Part shown: one piece after another, positions 33,291 to 42,718 of the stretch
Numbering within the stretch: position 1 is the stretch's first letter
Layout of the letters: each line of letters opens with the position of its first letter
NCBI GenBank assembly: GCA_021323635.1
Contig: JAJPKQ010000030.1
Location: 1 to 64,000, forward strand
Direction: 5' to 3'
Origin: a bacterium
GTDB taxonomy: Bacteria; Actinomycetota; Thermoleophilia; Solirubrobacterales; Solirubrobacteraceae
Length of the DNA stretch: 64,000 nt
Notes under the pieces: model-generated
Databases searched by the model: none
The model's input: the letters and a program-made list of their open reading frames with translations, nothing else
What the model was told of the DNA's origin: nothing
Made by a program: the position numbers and the translations under genes

Positions 33291-33322
33291 GAGCTGCCAT
33301 ATATGACCATAAGTGGCAGCTC
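33291..33322. promoter_or_regulatory. inverted repeat upstream of the HTH gene
   Basis: GAGCTGCCA, 14-bp A/T-rich spacer, TGGCAGCTC: perfect 9-bp arms about 20 bp upstream of ATG 33271. Probable operator. The remaining bases up to 33491 contain nothing I can support. Confidence 0.6.
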
Positions 33323-33491
33323 CTGAGAAGCTGGACGAGCGTCGGATCGTGCACCTCGCGAAGCCCGACGGCCTGCCGCCACGAGGCTTCCAAGGAGCCA
33401 TCCGGGACCCTGGCGTGCTGTACGCTCAGAGGGCGCAGCTGACCGCTTGCACGCGGCCGCAGGCGCCAGCGAGCAGGCGCTCGACGCGCGC

Positions 33492-34523
33492 TCAGGCCGA
33501 GCGTGCTATCTGCGCCCCACGGCGCAGCATGCCGACCGCAAGCAGCGCCCACAGCGCCACGCCCGCCCACACCCAGACGCGCGCGAAGTCGCCGAGCGCT
33601 GCCACACCGGCTGCGGCGCCCGCGATGAAGCTGCACGCCGCGTACATCCCCACCGGGAAGAGCGTCGACCAGCGCCGCACGCTGTAGCGCGGGCGCACGC
33701 TCAGCGCCTCGGTGATCAGCAGCGCCGGCAGCCAGAGCATCGTCACCGCCCACAGCGCCAGCGAAATCGCCTGCGCTGCCCCCTGCAGGCCGCCCAGAAC
33801 GTGCAGGCTCTTGATCGCCAGCGCGATCCGCCCGGCAGCAAGGGTTGAGATCGCAAGCGCCCCGCCGGTGATCCAGTGGTCGCCGGAGCCGATCAGCAGC
33901 TGGCGCAGATCGAAGCGCGCGATGACGAAGAGGTAGAAGGCGAGGCCAAGCAGGAAGAAGGGCAGCGAGGCGTAGAGCAGCCAGCTTACGTGCTGCAGGT
34001 CGGCAAGCGCTGCGGCCAGCACCGCCAGCGACTGGGTCGAGACCGTCAGCAGCAGGGTGATGCCGGTGCTCGGCAGCTGCAGGTGTGCAACCACGACCGG
34101 CAGCAGCGCAAGCCAGAGCACGAGCGCGATCGCAAGCGCGGCGTAGCCTGCGCCGCCAAGCCCCGCCAGCGCAAGGCGCGTCCCAAGCACCGCCGTGCCC
34201 GCCACGCCCGTCAGCGCCGTTGGCGAGCGCGCTTCGGAGCGCACGCGGTCAAAGCGCCACAAGAGGCGCCCGCCGAGCACGGCGGCAAGCAGCGCCCAGG
34301 CGAGGCAGTCGATCGCCAGGAGCGCGAGCGATAGCGCTTCGCGCTTGTCCAGAAAGAGCGCGATCGAGACGATCCCCGTTCCCATCACCATCGCTCCCGA
34401 TGCCGCCGGCAGCGCCCGCTCGAGGCGCCCGAGCCCATGCGCGAGCGCCGCCGCGCGCGCGCGCACGCTGTGCGCTCCCGCTGCGCCGCCGCCGAGCCCT
34501 CGCTCCAAGCTTGCCAACGCCAC
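33492..34523 (-). CDS. SLAC1/TehA-type (TDT family) anion channel or transporter
   Basis: 343 residues with about ten membrane helices. LPAASGAMVMGTGIVSIAL opens the first helix, the usual start of TDT (tellurite-resistance/dicarboxylate transporter) proteins, and TLFPVGMYAACSFIAGAAAG is near the C-terminus. Plant SLAC1/SLAH members conduct nitrate and chloride. Its GTG follows the narI stop directly (TGAGTG), making it the last gene of the nar operon. No NarK-type nitrate transporter is seen nearby, so nitrate uptake or nitrite export is an attractive role (inference). Confidence 0.78.
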   Translation of the reverse strand: MALASLERGLGGGAAGAHSVRARAAALAHGLGRLERALPAASGAMVMGTGIVSIALFLDKREALSLALLAIDCLAWALLAAVLGGRLLWRFDRVRSEARSPTALTGVAGTAVLGTRLALAGLGGAGYAALAIALVLWLALLPVVVAHLQLPSTGITLLLTVSTQSLAVLAAALADLQHVSWLLYASLPFFLLGLAFYLFVIARFDLRQLLIGSGDHWITGGALAISTLAAGRIALAIKSLHVLGGLQGAAQAISLALWAVTMLWLPALLITEALSVRPRYSVRRWSTLFPVGMYAACSFIAGAAAGVAALGDFARVWVWAGVALWALLAVGMLRRGAQIARSA

Positions 34524-35342
34524 TCACCTCACCACAGGCCGCACGCCGCTGCCATCGGCGGCCGCACCCGCCATGTCACTGCTCGCAGCGAGCGCACGTG
34601 CACCCGCATAGCCCTCGGCCGCCGAGGCTGCGAACCGGCGTCGGGCGGGCCGAAAGCGTCGGCGGTAGAGGATGTAAGGGCGGCCGAGGTACTGCAGCGG
34701 GATGCTCCAGGCGTGCACCAGGCGCGAGAAGGGCCAGAGCGCGATGATCGCCCAGGCCGCAAGCACGTGCAGGCGATAGACAAGCGGCGCATGGGCCATC
34801 AGCGCCGCATGGTCTTCAAGCGCAAAGAGGCCCCGATACCAGATCGACACCGAGCTGCGGTAGTTGTACCCGTTGCCCGACGCAAGCAGGTTGTGAAAGA
34901 GCGTCTCGGCCATGCCCAGGCCGATCACAAGCGCAAGCAGCGCGTAGACGGCCAGGTCCACAGCGGAGGTACGCCTGCGAATCCGGGCGAAGACGCCCCG
35001 CCGGACGATCAGGATCAGCAGCCCGACCACCGCCGAGCCGCCTGCGATCGTTCCCGCAACGGCCGAGATCAGGTGGTAGGCGTGCTCGTCGATGCCGATC
35101 GCCGCAGTCGCGCTTGCCGGGACCAGGATCCCCAGCACATGGCCCCCGATCACCGCAAGCGCGCCATAGTGGAAGAGCAGGCTGCCCACGCGCAGCGCCC
35201 TGCCCTCCAAGAGCTGGGTCGAGCGGCTGGTCCAGCCGAGCTGGTCGCGGCGGTAGCGCCAGATGTGGCCGAGCACGAAGACCACCACCGCCAGGTAGGG
35301 CAGCACGAACCACAGAAAGGTCTGGGCAGCGTCTACGCGCAC
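34524..35342 (-). CDS. narI: respiratory nitrate reductase gamma subunit
   Basis: 272 residues, five membrane helices, the diheme cytochrome b that takes electrons from quinol. FLWFVLPYLAVVVFVLGHIWRY opens the protein, LLFHYGALAVIGGHVLGI carries two heme-ligand histidines, and the pair near the C-terminus lies in HAPLVYRLHVLAAWAI. The C-terminal about 45 residues are a soluble tail. Overlaps narJ by 10 bp. Confidence 0.92.
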   Translation of the reverse strand: MRVDAAQTFLWFVLPYLAVVVFVLGHIWRYRRDQLGWTSRSTQLLEGRALRVGSLLFHYGALAVIGGHVLGILVPASATAAIGIDEHAYHLISAVAGTIAGGSAVVGLLILIVRRGVFARIRRRTSAVDLAVYALLALVIGLGMAETLFHNLLASGNGYNYRSSVSIWYRGLFALEDHAALMAHAPLVYRLHVLAAWAIIALWPFSRLVHAWSIPLQYLGRPYILYRRRFRPARRRFAASAAEGYAGARALAASSDMAGAAADGSGVRPVVR

Positions 35343-35986
35343 GCCCGCTGCTCCTCCCGCTTGCCGCCAAAGGGCTCCAGCCCGACAAGCTCGATCGGCG
35401 GGCCGCCCGCGGCAAGCTCAGCCACGAGCTCGCTCTCACCGGGGCTCAGCTCGCCGAGCTTCGCGCACAGCGCCCCGATCAGGTGGCGGTAGGGGCTCCT
35501 GCGCTCCCGCAGCGCTGCGCCCAGGAGCTCCAGCGCCGGGCGCAGCTGGGAGAGCAGCTCGCGCACAGCGCGCTCATCGGCCAGGTCACCCAGCTCTAGC
35601 AGCAGCGGCAGGTAGTCGGGCAGCTCGCCCTCGATCGGCTGCACGCCAAGAGCGAGGATGCGCCGGCGCAGCGTCAGCAGGTGACCGCCGCGGCGGCGCT
35701 GATCGCCATCGAGATACCACGTCAGGTGCAGCGTGCAGCGTCGATCGAAGTCGAAGGTCTCGACGTACTCCCGCTGCCAGGCCAGCAGGTCCTCGTCGCG
35801 ACGCTCGGCGAGGAACGCCGCAAGCGCCTCCCGCTGGCCTGCGTCGGCAAGCGCCTGCGCGTGCGCCCTGATCACCGGCAGCGCCTGGCGCAGCTCGCTG
35901 TCGGGATAGCGCAGCAGAAGGCTAACAAGCCGCCACAGGCTCCCGGGCGCGCCGACGCGCTGCGTCTGCTCCGCCGGCGCCCTCAT
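35333..35986 (-). CDS. narJ: nitrate reductase assembly chaperone
   Basis: 217 residues from ATG 35984-35986 (ATGA overlap with narH). Helical TorD/NarJ-type chaperone: LWRLVSLLLRYPDSELRQALP, and the characteristic FDRRCTLHLTWYLDGDQRRRGG. It inserts Mo cofactor into NarG before membrane docking. Confidence 0.92.
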   Translation of the reverse strand: MRAPAEQTQRVGAPGSLWRLVSLLLRYPDSELRQALPVIRAHAQALADAGQREALAAFLAERRDEDLLAWQREYVETFDFDRRCTLHLTWYLDGDQRRRGGHLLTLRRRILALGVQPIEGELPDYLPLLLELGDLADERAVRELLSQLRPALELLGAALRERRSPYRHLIGALCAKLGELSPGESELVAELAAGGPPIELVGLEPFGGKREEQRACA

Positions 35987-37527
35987 CGCCGCCTGCCCTC
36001 TCGCAGGGCGAGCTCGACCAGCTGAAAGTCGGCCCCGTCGAGGCTTTGCGCAGGGCTCTGCGGAGAGCATGCGCCCGGCCCGCCTGCGAAGTCAAGGCCG
36101 CAGCTGCCCTGCTGCTCGACCAGCCTGCCGGCCTCCTCGCGGTGCGAGGCGGGGATTACGAAGCGCTCCTCGTACTTGGCGATCGCCAGCAGCCGATACA
36201 TCGACTCGATCTCCTCGGGGGCAAGCTGCGCGATCGTCGCGTGCGTCTCGTCGGGGGCTGTGCCGATCAGCTTGGCGCGCATGTGGGAGCGCATCGCCGC
36301 CAGGCGCCTGAGCACCTGCCGGATCACCTCCTCGTCGCCCGCCGCAAGCAGGTTTGCCAGATAGCGCACCGGTATCCGCAGCTGCTCGATCGCCGGGAAG
36401 ACGTCATCGGGGTCGCCGGCTGCCGCCGGCCCCTCGACGCGCGCTGTCAGCGGCGAGAGCGGCGGCACATACCAGACCATCGGCAGCGTCCTGTACTCGG
36501 GATGCAGGGGAAGCGCGACCCGGTAGCGCAGCGCCAGCGCGTAGACCGGCGAGCGCTGCGCGGCCTCGATCCAATCCTCCGGGATGCCATCGCGGCGCGC
36601 CGCGGCGCGCACGGCGGGATCCGCAGGGTCCAGGAAGACGCGCAGCTGCGCGTCTAGCAGCTCCCGCTCCTTAGGCGTCGAGGCGGCCTCGAGCACCCGG
36701 TCGGCGTCATAGAGGATCACGCCCAGGTAGCGGATCTTGCCCACGCAGGTCTCCGAGCAGACCGTCGGCTGCCCGGCCTCGATGCGCGGGTAGCAGAGCG
36801 TGCACTTCTCCGCCTTGCCGGTGAGGTGGTTGAAGTAGACCTTCTTGTAGGGGCAGCCGGAGACGCACATCCGCCAGCCCCGGCACTTCTCCTGGTCGAC
36901 CAGCACGATCCCGTCCTCCTCCCGCTTGTACATCGCCCCCGAGGGGCAGGAGGCAACACAGGAGGGGTTCAGGCAGTGCTCGCAGATGCGCGGCAGATAG
37001 AGCATGAACACCTGCTCGTACTCCGCCCGCACGCTCTCTTCAAGCCCGCGCAGGTTGGGATCCTCCGGCAGCGAGCCCGGGCCGCCGGCGAGGTCATCCT
37101 CCCAGTTGGGCCCCCACTGCAGCTCCAGCTCGCTGCCGGTGAGCGCAGAGCGCGGGCGGGCCACCGGCTGCTGATCTGAGGCGGGCGCATCGGTGAGGCG
37201 CTCGTAGTCGTAGGTCCACGGCTCGTAGTAGTCCTCGATCGTCGGCAGGTTGGGGTTGTGGAAGATGTTGGCAAGCTTGCTCAGCTGGCCGCCGGCCTTC
37301 AGGCGCAGGCGTCCCCTGCGATCGAGCTCCCAGCCGCCGCGCCAGCGCTGCTGATCGCTCCAGCGCTTGGGATAGCCGACGCCAGGCTTGGTCTCGACGT
37401 TGTTGAACCACATGTACTCGGTCCCTGGTCGGTTGGTCCAGACCTGCTTGCAGGTGACCGAGCAGGTGTGACAGCCGATGCACTTGTCGAGGTTCATCAC
37501 CATCGCTATCTGGGCTCTCACACGCAT
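35983..37527 (-). CDS. narH: nitrate reductase beta subunit
   Basis: 514 residues. N-terminal ferredoxin motif NLDKCIGCHTCSVTCKQVW; then EHCLNPSCVASCPSGAMYK and CRGWRMCVSGCPYKKVYFN, with the tryptophan-containing Cys set of the [3Fe-4S] cluster, and ATVCSETCVGKIRY-like C-terminal ligands (PTVCSETCVGKIRYLG). Carries electrons from NarI to NarG. Starts about 14 bp after narG. Confidence 0.94.
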   Translation of the reverse strand: MRVRAQIAMVMNLDKCIGCHTCSVTCKQVWTNRPGTEYMWFNNVETKPGVGYPKRWSDQQRWRGGWELDRRGRLRLKAGGQLSKLANIFHNPNLPTIEDYYEPWTYDYERLTDAPASDQQPVARPRSALTGSELELQWGPNWEDDLAGGPGSLPEDPNLRGLEESVRAEYEQVFMLYLPRICEHCLNPSCVASCPSGAMYKREEDGIVLVDQEKCRGWRMCVSGCPYKKVYFNHLTGKAEKCTLCYPRIEAGQPTVCSETCVGKIRYLGVILYDADRVLEAASTPKERELLDAQLRVFLDPADPAVRAAARRDGIPEDWIEAAQRSPVYALALRYRVALPLHPEYRTLPMVWYVPPLSPLTARVEGPAAAGDPDDVFPAIEQLRIPVRYLANLLAAGDEEVIRQVLRRLAAMRSHMRAKLIGTAPDETHATIAQLAPEEIESMYRLLAIAKYEERFVIPASHREEAGRLVEQQGSCGLDFAGGPGACSPQSPAQSLDGADFQLVELALREGRRR

Positions 37528-37540
37528 CGACAGCCGCTCC

Positions 37541-40500
37541 TCAGTAGATGACCTTGCTGCGCCGCCTGCGCACGATCGTCACCTCGTCGCGCTGGGAGCC
37601 GGTCGGTCCGTAGTAGTTGAAGCCGTAGGCCAGCTGCGCGTAGCCGCCGATCATGTGGGTCGGCTTCATCTGAATGCGCGTGACCGAGTTGTGCGTGCCG
37701 CCGCGCGCGCCGGAGAGCTCCGAGCGCGGCACGTTCACGTGACGGTCCTGGGCGTGATACATCAGCGCGCTGCCCGCGCGGATGCGGTGCGAGACCACGG
37801 CCCGGGCGGCAACTACGCCGTTGCGGTTGTACATCTCGATCCAGTCGTTGTCGGCGACGCCGATCCGCTCTGCGTCGGCGGGCGCAAGCCACACCACCGG
37901 GCCGCCGCGGAAGAGCGTCAGCATGTGCAGGTTGTCCTGGTAGGTGGAGTGGATCGACCACTTGGAGTGCGGCGTCAGATAGCGCAGCGCAACCTCGGCG
38001 CCGTCGCCCAGCCCGTCCTCGGGCGCGATCGCCACCTCCTTCAACGGCGGTCGGAAGATCGGCAGCGCATCGCCGCACTCGCGCATCCAGGCGTGGTCCA
38101 GATAGAGCTGCTGGCGACCGGTGAGCGTGCGCCAGGGCAGCGCGCACTCGACGTTCATCGTGAAGGGGGAGTAGCGGCGCTCGCGCGACTCGATGCCCGA
38201 CCACTCCGGCGAGGTGAAGGTCTTGCGCGGCTGGATCGAGATGTCACGGAAGGAGTGGTGCTCGTCCGCGTGCTCGGCCGCCAGCTGCACAAGCTCCACC
38301 CCTGAGCGCTGGGCGAGCGCAGCAAAGCCGGCCACACCGAAGCGGCCGTTGGTGGTCCCCGAGAGCGCCATGATCGCCTCGGCGACGTCGCGCGGGCGCG
38401 CGAGGCTGGGGCGCCCGGCGGCCGCTCCCGCCTGCACCAGTCCGTTGCGCTCGCCCAGCTCCGCCACCTGCTCGGCAGCCTTGATCGTGACGCCCTTCCA
38501 GGTGAGGCCCGGCTCCTCCACCAGCGGGCCGAGCGCGTCCATCTGCGCGGCAACCGCGCCGTAGTCGCGCCGGATGGCAACGAGCTTCGGGAGCGTGCGC
38601 CCGGGCACCGGGTCGCATTCGCCGCTGATCCAGTCGCGCACCTCGCCAAGCGGCTGCGCGAGCTCGTCAGGGCTGTCGTGCAGCAGCGGCGCAGCGACCA
38701 CATCGGTGCGCTCGCCAAGGTGCTCGGCCGCCAGGCGCGAGAAGGCAGCCGCGATCGTCCTGAAGATGTCCCAGTCGCTGCGCGTCTCCCAGGGCGGCGC
38801 TACCGCCGCGTTGAAGGCGTGCACGAAGGGGTGCAGGTCGGTTGTCGCCAGGTCCTCCTTCTCATACCAGGTCGCCGCCGGCAGCACGATGTCCGAGTAC
38901 AGGCAGGTCCCGTTCATGCGAAAGTCGAGGGTCACGAGCAGATCGAGCTTGCCGGCGGGAGCCTGCTCGCGCCAGCGCACCTGCGTCGGGCGCCGCTCAG
39001 GCCCGATCTCCGCGCCGCGCACCTGCGCATCGGGCACTCCGAGCAGGTGCTTGAGGAAGTACTCGTGGCCCTTGCCGGAGGAGCCAAGCAGGTTGGAGCG
39101 CCAGACGGTCAGGATCCGCGGGTGGCACTCGGGGGCGTCGGGGTCCTCGCAGGCGAAGCGCAGGCGCCCCTCGCGCAGCTCGCGCACGATGTAGTCGGCG
39201 GGGTCCAGCGCCTCCGCCGCGGCCGCATCGGCGAGCTCGAGCGGGTTGCGGTCGAAGGTCGGGTGCGAGGGCAGCCAGCCGAGGCGTGCAGCCTGCGCAT
39301 GCAGGTCGGCAATGTGGCGCCCCGCAAGGGCTCCGCTGGCGAGCGGCGAGCTGACATCCTCGCCGCGCATCGGGTCATAGCGCCACTGGTCGGTCGCCAG
39401 ATACCAGAAGGGAGTTGCCGCCTGGTGGCGCGGCGGGCGGCACCAGTCCGCCGCAAAGGCGACCGTCGAGAAGCCGGTGATCGTGCGCACCTTCTCCTGG
39501 CCGACGTAGTGCGCCCAGCCGCCGCCGTTGACGCCCTGACAGCCGCAGAGCAGCATGATCGTGAGCATCGCGCGGTAGATCTGATCGGAGTGGTACCAGT
39601 GGTTGGTCCCCGCTCCCATCATGATCATCGAGCGCCCGCGCGTGCGCTCGGCATTGCGCGCCAGCTCGCGCGCGATCCGCGTCATCTGCGCGGCCGGAAC
39701 GCCCGTGATCGCCTCCTGCCAGGCGGGGGTGCATGGCTGTGAGGGGTCCTCATATCCCTGCGGCCAGCTGCCCGGAAGCTCCTCCGCCCCCTGCGGCGGT
39801 CGCTGGCGCACGCCCAGCTGCGCCGCGAGCAGGTCGAAGACCGTCGCTACCAGATGCTCGCCCACCCGGCGGACGGGAACCCCGCGCCTCAGCACCCCCT
39901 CGGCGCCATCGAAGCGCGGCAGCGCGAGCGCCACCAGCTGATCATGCGATCCGATCAGCGAGAGCGCCGGGCGCAGCTCTCCCAGCTGGAGGTTCCAACG
40001 GCCCTTGCCGGCCTCCCCCCAGCGGTCCCCGATCGTGCCGTTCGGCACCGCCGCCTGCCCACTGCGCTCGTCGAAGACCACCGTCCGCCAGTCGGCGTTC
40101 TCGCGCCCGGCCTCAGGCGAGCCGGGCACGTCGCTGGCGCGCAGGAAGCGGTCGGGCACGTAGGCATCTCCCTGCCTGCGCAATGTGACCAGAAACGGCA
40201 GGTCGGTGAAGCGACGGACGTAGTCGTCGAAGTACTCGACACGCCGCTCGACGTGGAACTCCTTGAGGATCACGTGCGCCATCGCGAGCGCCAGGGCGCC
40301 ATCGCTGCCCGGAGCTGCCGCGAGCCACTCGTCCGCAAACTTTGTGTGGTCGGAGTAGTCCGGGGAGACGACAACCGTCTTGGCGCCGCGGTAGCGCGCC
40401 TCGGTCATGAAGTGCGCGTCGGGCGTGCGCGTCATCGGGATGTTCGTGCCCCACATGACCAGATACCCGGCATCCCACCAGTCCGCGGACTCCGGGACGT

Positions 40501-41269
40501 CGGTCTGGTCGCCCCAGATCTGCGGCGAGGCCGGCGGCAGGTCCGCGTACCAGTCGTAGAAGGAGAGCACGACGCCGCCGATCAGCGACAGAAAGCGCGC
40601 GCCCGCAGCGTATGAGACCATCGACATCGCCGGAATCGGCGAGAAGCCCGCGATCCGATCCGGTCCGTAGCGCTTGATCGTGTAGACGTGCGCTGCCGCG
40701 ATCAGCTCCGCGACCTCCTCCCAGGAGGAGCGGACGAAGCCTCCCTTGCCGCGGGCGCCGCGGTACTCGCGCACGGCCTGCTCGTCCTCGACGATCCTCG
40801 CCCACGCGGCGACCGGATCGCCCGCCTGGGCGAGCGCCTCGCGCCAGCGCGCCAGCAGCACGCCGCGCACATAGGGGTAGCGGACCCGCAGCGGCGAGTA
40901 CTCATACCACGAGAAGGAGGCGCCGCGTGGACAGCCGCGCGGCTCGTAGTCGGGCAGCTGCGGGCCGTTGGAGGGGTAGTCGACCTGCTGCGTCTCCCAG
41001 GTGATCAGCCCGTCCTTGACGTATACCCGCCACGAGCAGGATCCGGTGCAGTTGACGCCATGGGTGGAGCGCACAACCTTCTCGTGCGACCAGCGGCTGC
41101 GATAGAAGCGCTCCCAATCTCGATCCTTGCCGACCGACTGGCTCCAGCGCTCTGCTGAGAGCTCGCCGCGCCTCAGGTAGCGGTGGGCGGGAAGGAGCGC
41201 CGTGGCGAGCAGATCGCGGCGGGGCCTCCGCGCGTCCCTGCCATCTCCCGAGCCCTGCCCGTTGCTCAC
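37541..41269 (-). CDS. narG: respiratory nitrate reductase alpha subunit
   Basis: 1242 residues. HGVNCTGSCSW (His70, Cys74, Cys78) and Cys113 bind the unusual [4Fe-4S] cluster FS0; YDWYADLPPASPQIWGDQTD supplies the aspartate ligand region of the Mo, and VMWGTNIPMTRTPDAHF the bis-MGD site. No convincing Tat signal is present, so the active site should be cytoplasmic. GTG 41267-41269 is the start. An exact TTAGG-N4-CCTAA box lies 36-49 bp upstream and overlaps a TAATAT -10 candidate. First gene of narGHJI and the TDT channel. Confidence 0.95.
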   Translation of the reverse strand: MSNGQGSGDGRDARRPRRDLLATALLPAHRYLRRGELSAERWSQSVGKDRDWERFYRSRWSHEKVVRSTHGVNCTGSCSWRVYVKDGLITWETQQVDYPSNGPQLPDYEPRGCPRGASFSWYEYSPLRVRYPYVRGVLLARWREALAQAGDPVAAWARIVEDEQAVREYRGARGKGGFVRSSWEEVAELIAAAHVYTIKRYGPDRIAGFSPIPAMSMVSYAAGARFLSLIGGVVLSFYDWYADLPPASPQIWGDQTDVPESADWWDAGYLVMWGTNIPMTRTPDAHFMTEARYRGAKTVVVSPDYSDHTKFADEWLAAAPGSDGALALAMAHVILKEFHVERRVEYFDDYVRRFTDLPFLVTLRRQGDAYVPDRFLRASDVPGSPEAGRENADWRTVVFDERSGQAAVPNGTIGDRWGEAGKGRWNLQLGELRPALSLIGSHDQLVALALPRFDGAEGVLRRGVPVRRVGEHLVATVFDLLAAQLGVRQRPPQGAEELPGSWPQGYEDPSQPCTPAWQEAITGVPAAQMTRIARELARNAERTRGRSMIMMGAGTNHWYHSDQIYRAMLTIMLLCGCQGVNGGGWAHYVGQEKVRTITGFSTVAFAADWCRPPRHQAATPFWYLATDQWRYDPMRGEDVSSPLASGALAGRHIADLHAQAARLGWLPSHPTFDRNPLELADAAAAEALDPADYIVRELREGRLRFACEDPDAPECHPRILTVWRSNLLGSSGKGHEYFLKHLLGVPDAQVRGAEIGPERRPTQVRWREQAPAGKLDLLVTLDFRMNGTCLYSDIVLPAATWYEKEDLATTDLHPFVHAFNAAVAPPWETRSDWDIFRTIAAAFSRLAAEHLGERTDVVAAPLLHDSPDELAQPLGEVRDWISGECDPVPGRTLPKLVAIRRDYGAVAAQMDALGPLVEEPGLTWKGVTIKAAEQVAELGERNGLVQAGAAAGRPSLARPRDVAEAIMALSGTTNGRFGVAGFAALAQRSGVELVQLAAEHADEHHSFRDISIQPRKTFTSPEWSGIESRERRYSPFTMNVECALPWRTLTGRQQLYLDHAWMRECGDALPIFRPPLKEVAIAPEDGLGDGAEVALRYLTPHSKWSIHSTYQDNLHMLTLFRGGPVVWLAPADAERIGVADNDWIEMYNRNGVVAARAVVSHRIRAGSALMYHAQDRHVNVPRSELSGARGGTHNSVTRIQMKPTHMIGGYAQLAYGFNYYGPTGSQRDEVTIVRRRRSKVIY

Positions 41270-41304
41270 CTGCGGTCACCTCGTTTGCACAGCATGCCTG
41301 GATA

Positions 41305-41318
41305 TTAGGGTTTCCTAA
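41305..41318. promoter_or_regulatory. TTAGG-N4-CCTAA box, exact, narG promoter
   Basis: TTAGGGTTTCCTAA between narG and the divergent cupin gene. On the narG strand its right half runs into TAATAT, a -10 candidate; on the other strand TACAAT at 41329-41334 is the cupin -10 candidate. Confidence 0.75.
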
Positions 41319-41465
41319 GCGTCACTGGTACAATAGCCGAATCGGGCCATAGCGATCGGGCCTGCAGCGATAGGTGCAGGTTATGGGCGCCGCCGAGATC
41401 CGGCGAGCCCTGCTGCGCCGCTTGCCGCACGACAAGCGAAGGTGTATGTTCATGGGGCTCTGGCG

Positions 41466-41843
41466 ATGAACAGCTGGAACCTGACAGCGCTCGACCTCAA
41501 GCCGCGCCTCCCGGAGATCCTCTCCTCGAGCGACGCAGCACGTGCGGTCGTCTTCGACCTTGCTCCCGGCGAGGCCCTCGGCGACCACGAGGTCCACGAG
41601 CGCGCGTGGCTGCTTGTCATAAGCGGCAAGGTCTCGGTGCAGAGCGCGGCCGGCGAGCAGGTCGACGGCGGCGCGGGCATGCTGGTCGAGCTTGCTCCGG
41701 CCGAGCGTCACGAGGTGCACGCAGAGCAGCAGTCGCGCCTGCTGCTGCTGCTCACCCCCTGGCCCGGAAGCGGCCACCCGGGCGCGATGAGCATTCGCGA
41801 AAAGCTCTACGCCCGTCGCCACGCGGCCAAGCGCTCGGGCTGA
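41466..41843 (+). CDS. small cupin protein
   Basis: 125 residues from ATG 41466; GTG 41442 is an in-frame alternative. Single-domain cupin: DLAPGEALGDHEVHERAWLL, then GKVSVQSAAGEQV and a final LVELAPAERHEVHA, carrying the expected His/Glu metal-site residues. Substrate unknown. Divergent from narG, and convergent with a nitrosative-stress hemerythrin gene only 1 bp away, so probably part of the nitrogen-oxide response. Confidence 0.75.
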   Translation: MNSWNLTALDLKPRLPEILSSSDAARAVVFDLAPGEALGDHEVHERAWLLVISGKVSVQSAAGEQVDGGAGMLVELAPAERHEVHAEQQSRLLLLLTPWPGSGHPGAMSIREKLYARRHAAKRSG

Positions 41844-41844
41844 C

Positions 41845-42567
41845 TCACGCGCGCGGCGCTTGGGCGGCCGCGCCGGCGGCGCCCAGCGCCCGAACGCGCG
41901 GAAAGAGGATGTTGTTCTCCTCGTGGATGTGCCGGTGCAGATCCGCCTCAAAGCGCTCCAGCGCGCCGAGCAGGCTCCGATGCGTCGAGCAGAGCGCGCC
42001 CTCCCGGTTGTAGCCGCCGCCCAGAGCGCGCAGCTCACCAAGCTGCGCGCCGACCTGCTCGTGCTCGCCTGCGTGCAGCGCCAGCAGCTGCTCATCGACG
42101 CCCGCTCCCGCCGCCGCCCCCCGACAGGCCGGAAAGAGCTGCTGCTCCTCGCGGGCCATGTGGCGCTCGAGCCCGGCCGCCATCGATCTGAAGGTGTCCT
42201 GCAGCAGCGCGAGCTCCGGCTGCTTGGCGCCGTGCACCCGCACCACGGTCGCAAGCAGCTCCTCGATCCGCGGCCGCTCCCTGCGCACGCGCTCGTGATG
42301 GCACTCGACGATGTGATCGCAGAGCTCGGGAATGCCCGCACTCAGCCAATCGCGCTCCCCCTCTTGATCGGCGCCTTGCGGGATGCGGGCAAAGGCCTCG
42401 CACGCCAGGGCAACTGTCGCACCGTCCAGCCCGCGGGCGCTTGCTGCGGCAGCAAGCGTCTGCTCGCCACCACAGCAAAAGTCAAGATGCAGCTCCTCCA
42501 GCAGCCGCGCACACTGCGGATGCTCCGCAACCAGCCTCCCGAGCGTCATCTCTGGATCGATCACCAT
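41845..42567 (-). CDS. RIC/ScdA-type di-iron protein 1
   Basis: 240 residues from ATG 42565-42567 with AAAGGCAGG upstream. N-terminal DUF542 domain with the hallmark LHLDFCCGGEQTL; then a hemerythrin-like four-helix part (HIVECHHERVRRERPRIEEL, ERHMAREEQQLFPA, LHAGEHEQVGAQL, DLHRHIHEENNILFPR). Such proteins repair Fe-S clusters after NO or oxidative damage. A YACA-N7-TGTR element lies in the promoter region at 42611-42625. Paralog of the gene at 43750. Confidence 0.9.
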   Translation of the reverse strand: MVIDPEMTLGRLVAEHPQCARLLEELHLDFCCGGEQTLAAAASARGLDGATVALACEAFARIPQGADQEGERDWLSAGIPELCDHIVECHHERVRRERPRIEELLATVVRVHGAKQPELALLQDTFRSMAAGLERHMAREEQQLFPACRGAAAGAGVDEQLLALHAGEHEQVGAQLGELRALGGGYNREGALCSTHRSLLGALERFEADLHRHIHEENNILFPRVRALGAAGAAAQAPRA

Positions 42568-42610
42568 CGCTGCCTGCCTTTCTTCTCGTTTCAGACCTCT
42601 TCTCAGTTTA

Positions 42611-42625
42611 CACAGCTTCGATGTA
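42611..42625. promoter_or_regulatory. YACA-N7-TGTR element upstream of RIC protein 1
   Basis: CACA-GCTTCGA-TGTA, about 45 bp upstream of the gene on the minus strand, next to a TAAACT -10 candidate. One of four such sites near nitrogen-oxide genes. Confidence 0.5.
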
Positions 42626-42718
42626 CTAACAGTTTGCATAGCGGAGCACGTGCCCGAAGCCCGACGCGCCCCAGGGATCCAGGCTCATGCGCTCCCAGCA
42701 TCCACTAGCCTCAAGGCG

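Noticed and set aside
37541-41269. Tat-exported NarG
   Set aside because: There are arginine pairs near the N-terminus, but no hydrophobic core and cleavage region follow; the protein is therefore taken as cytoplasmic.
41281-41340. FNR/NarL-type site at the narG promoter
   Set aside because: No TTGAT-N4-ATCAA dyad or clear NarL heptamer pair is present; only the TTAGG box is.
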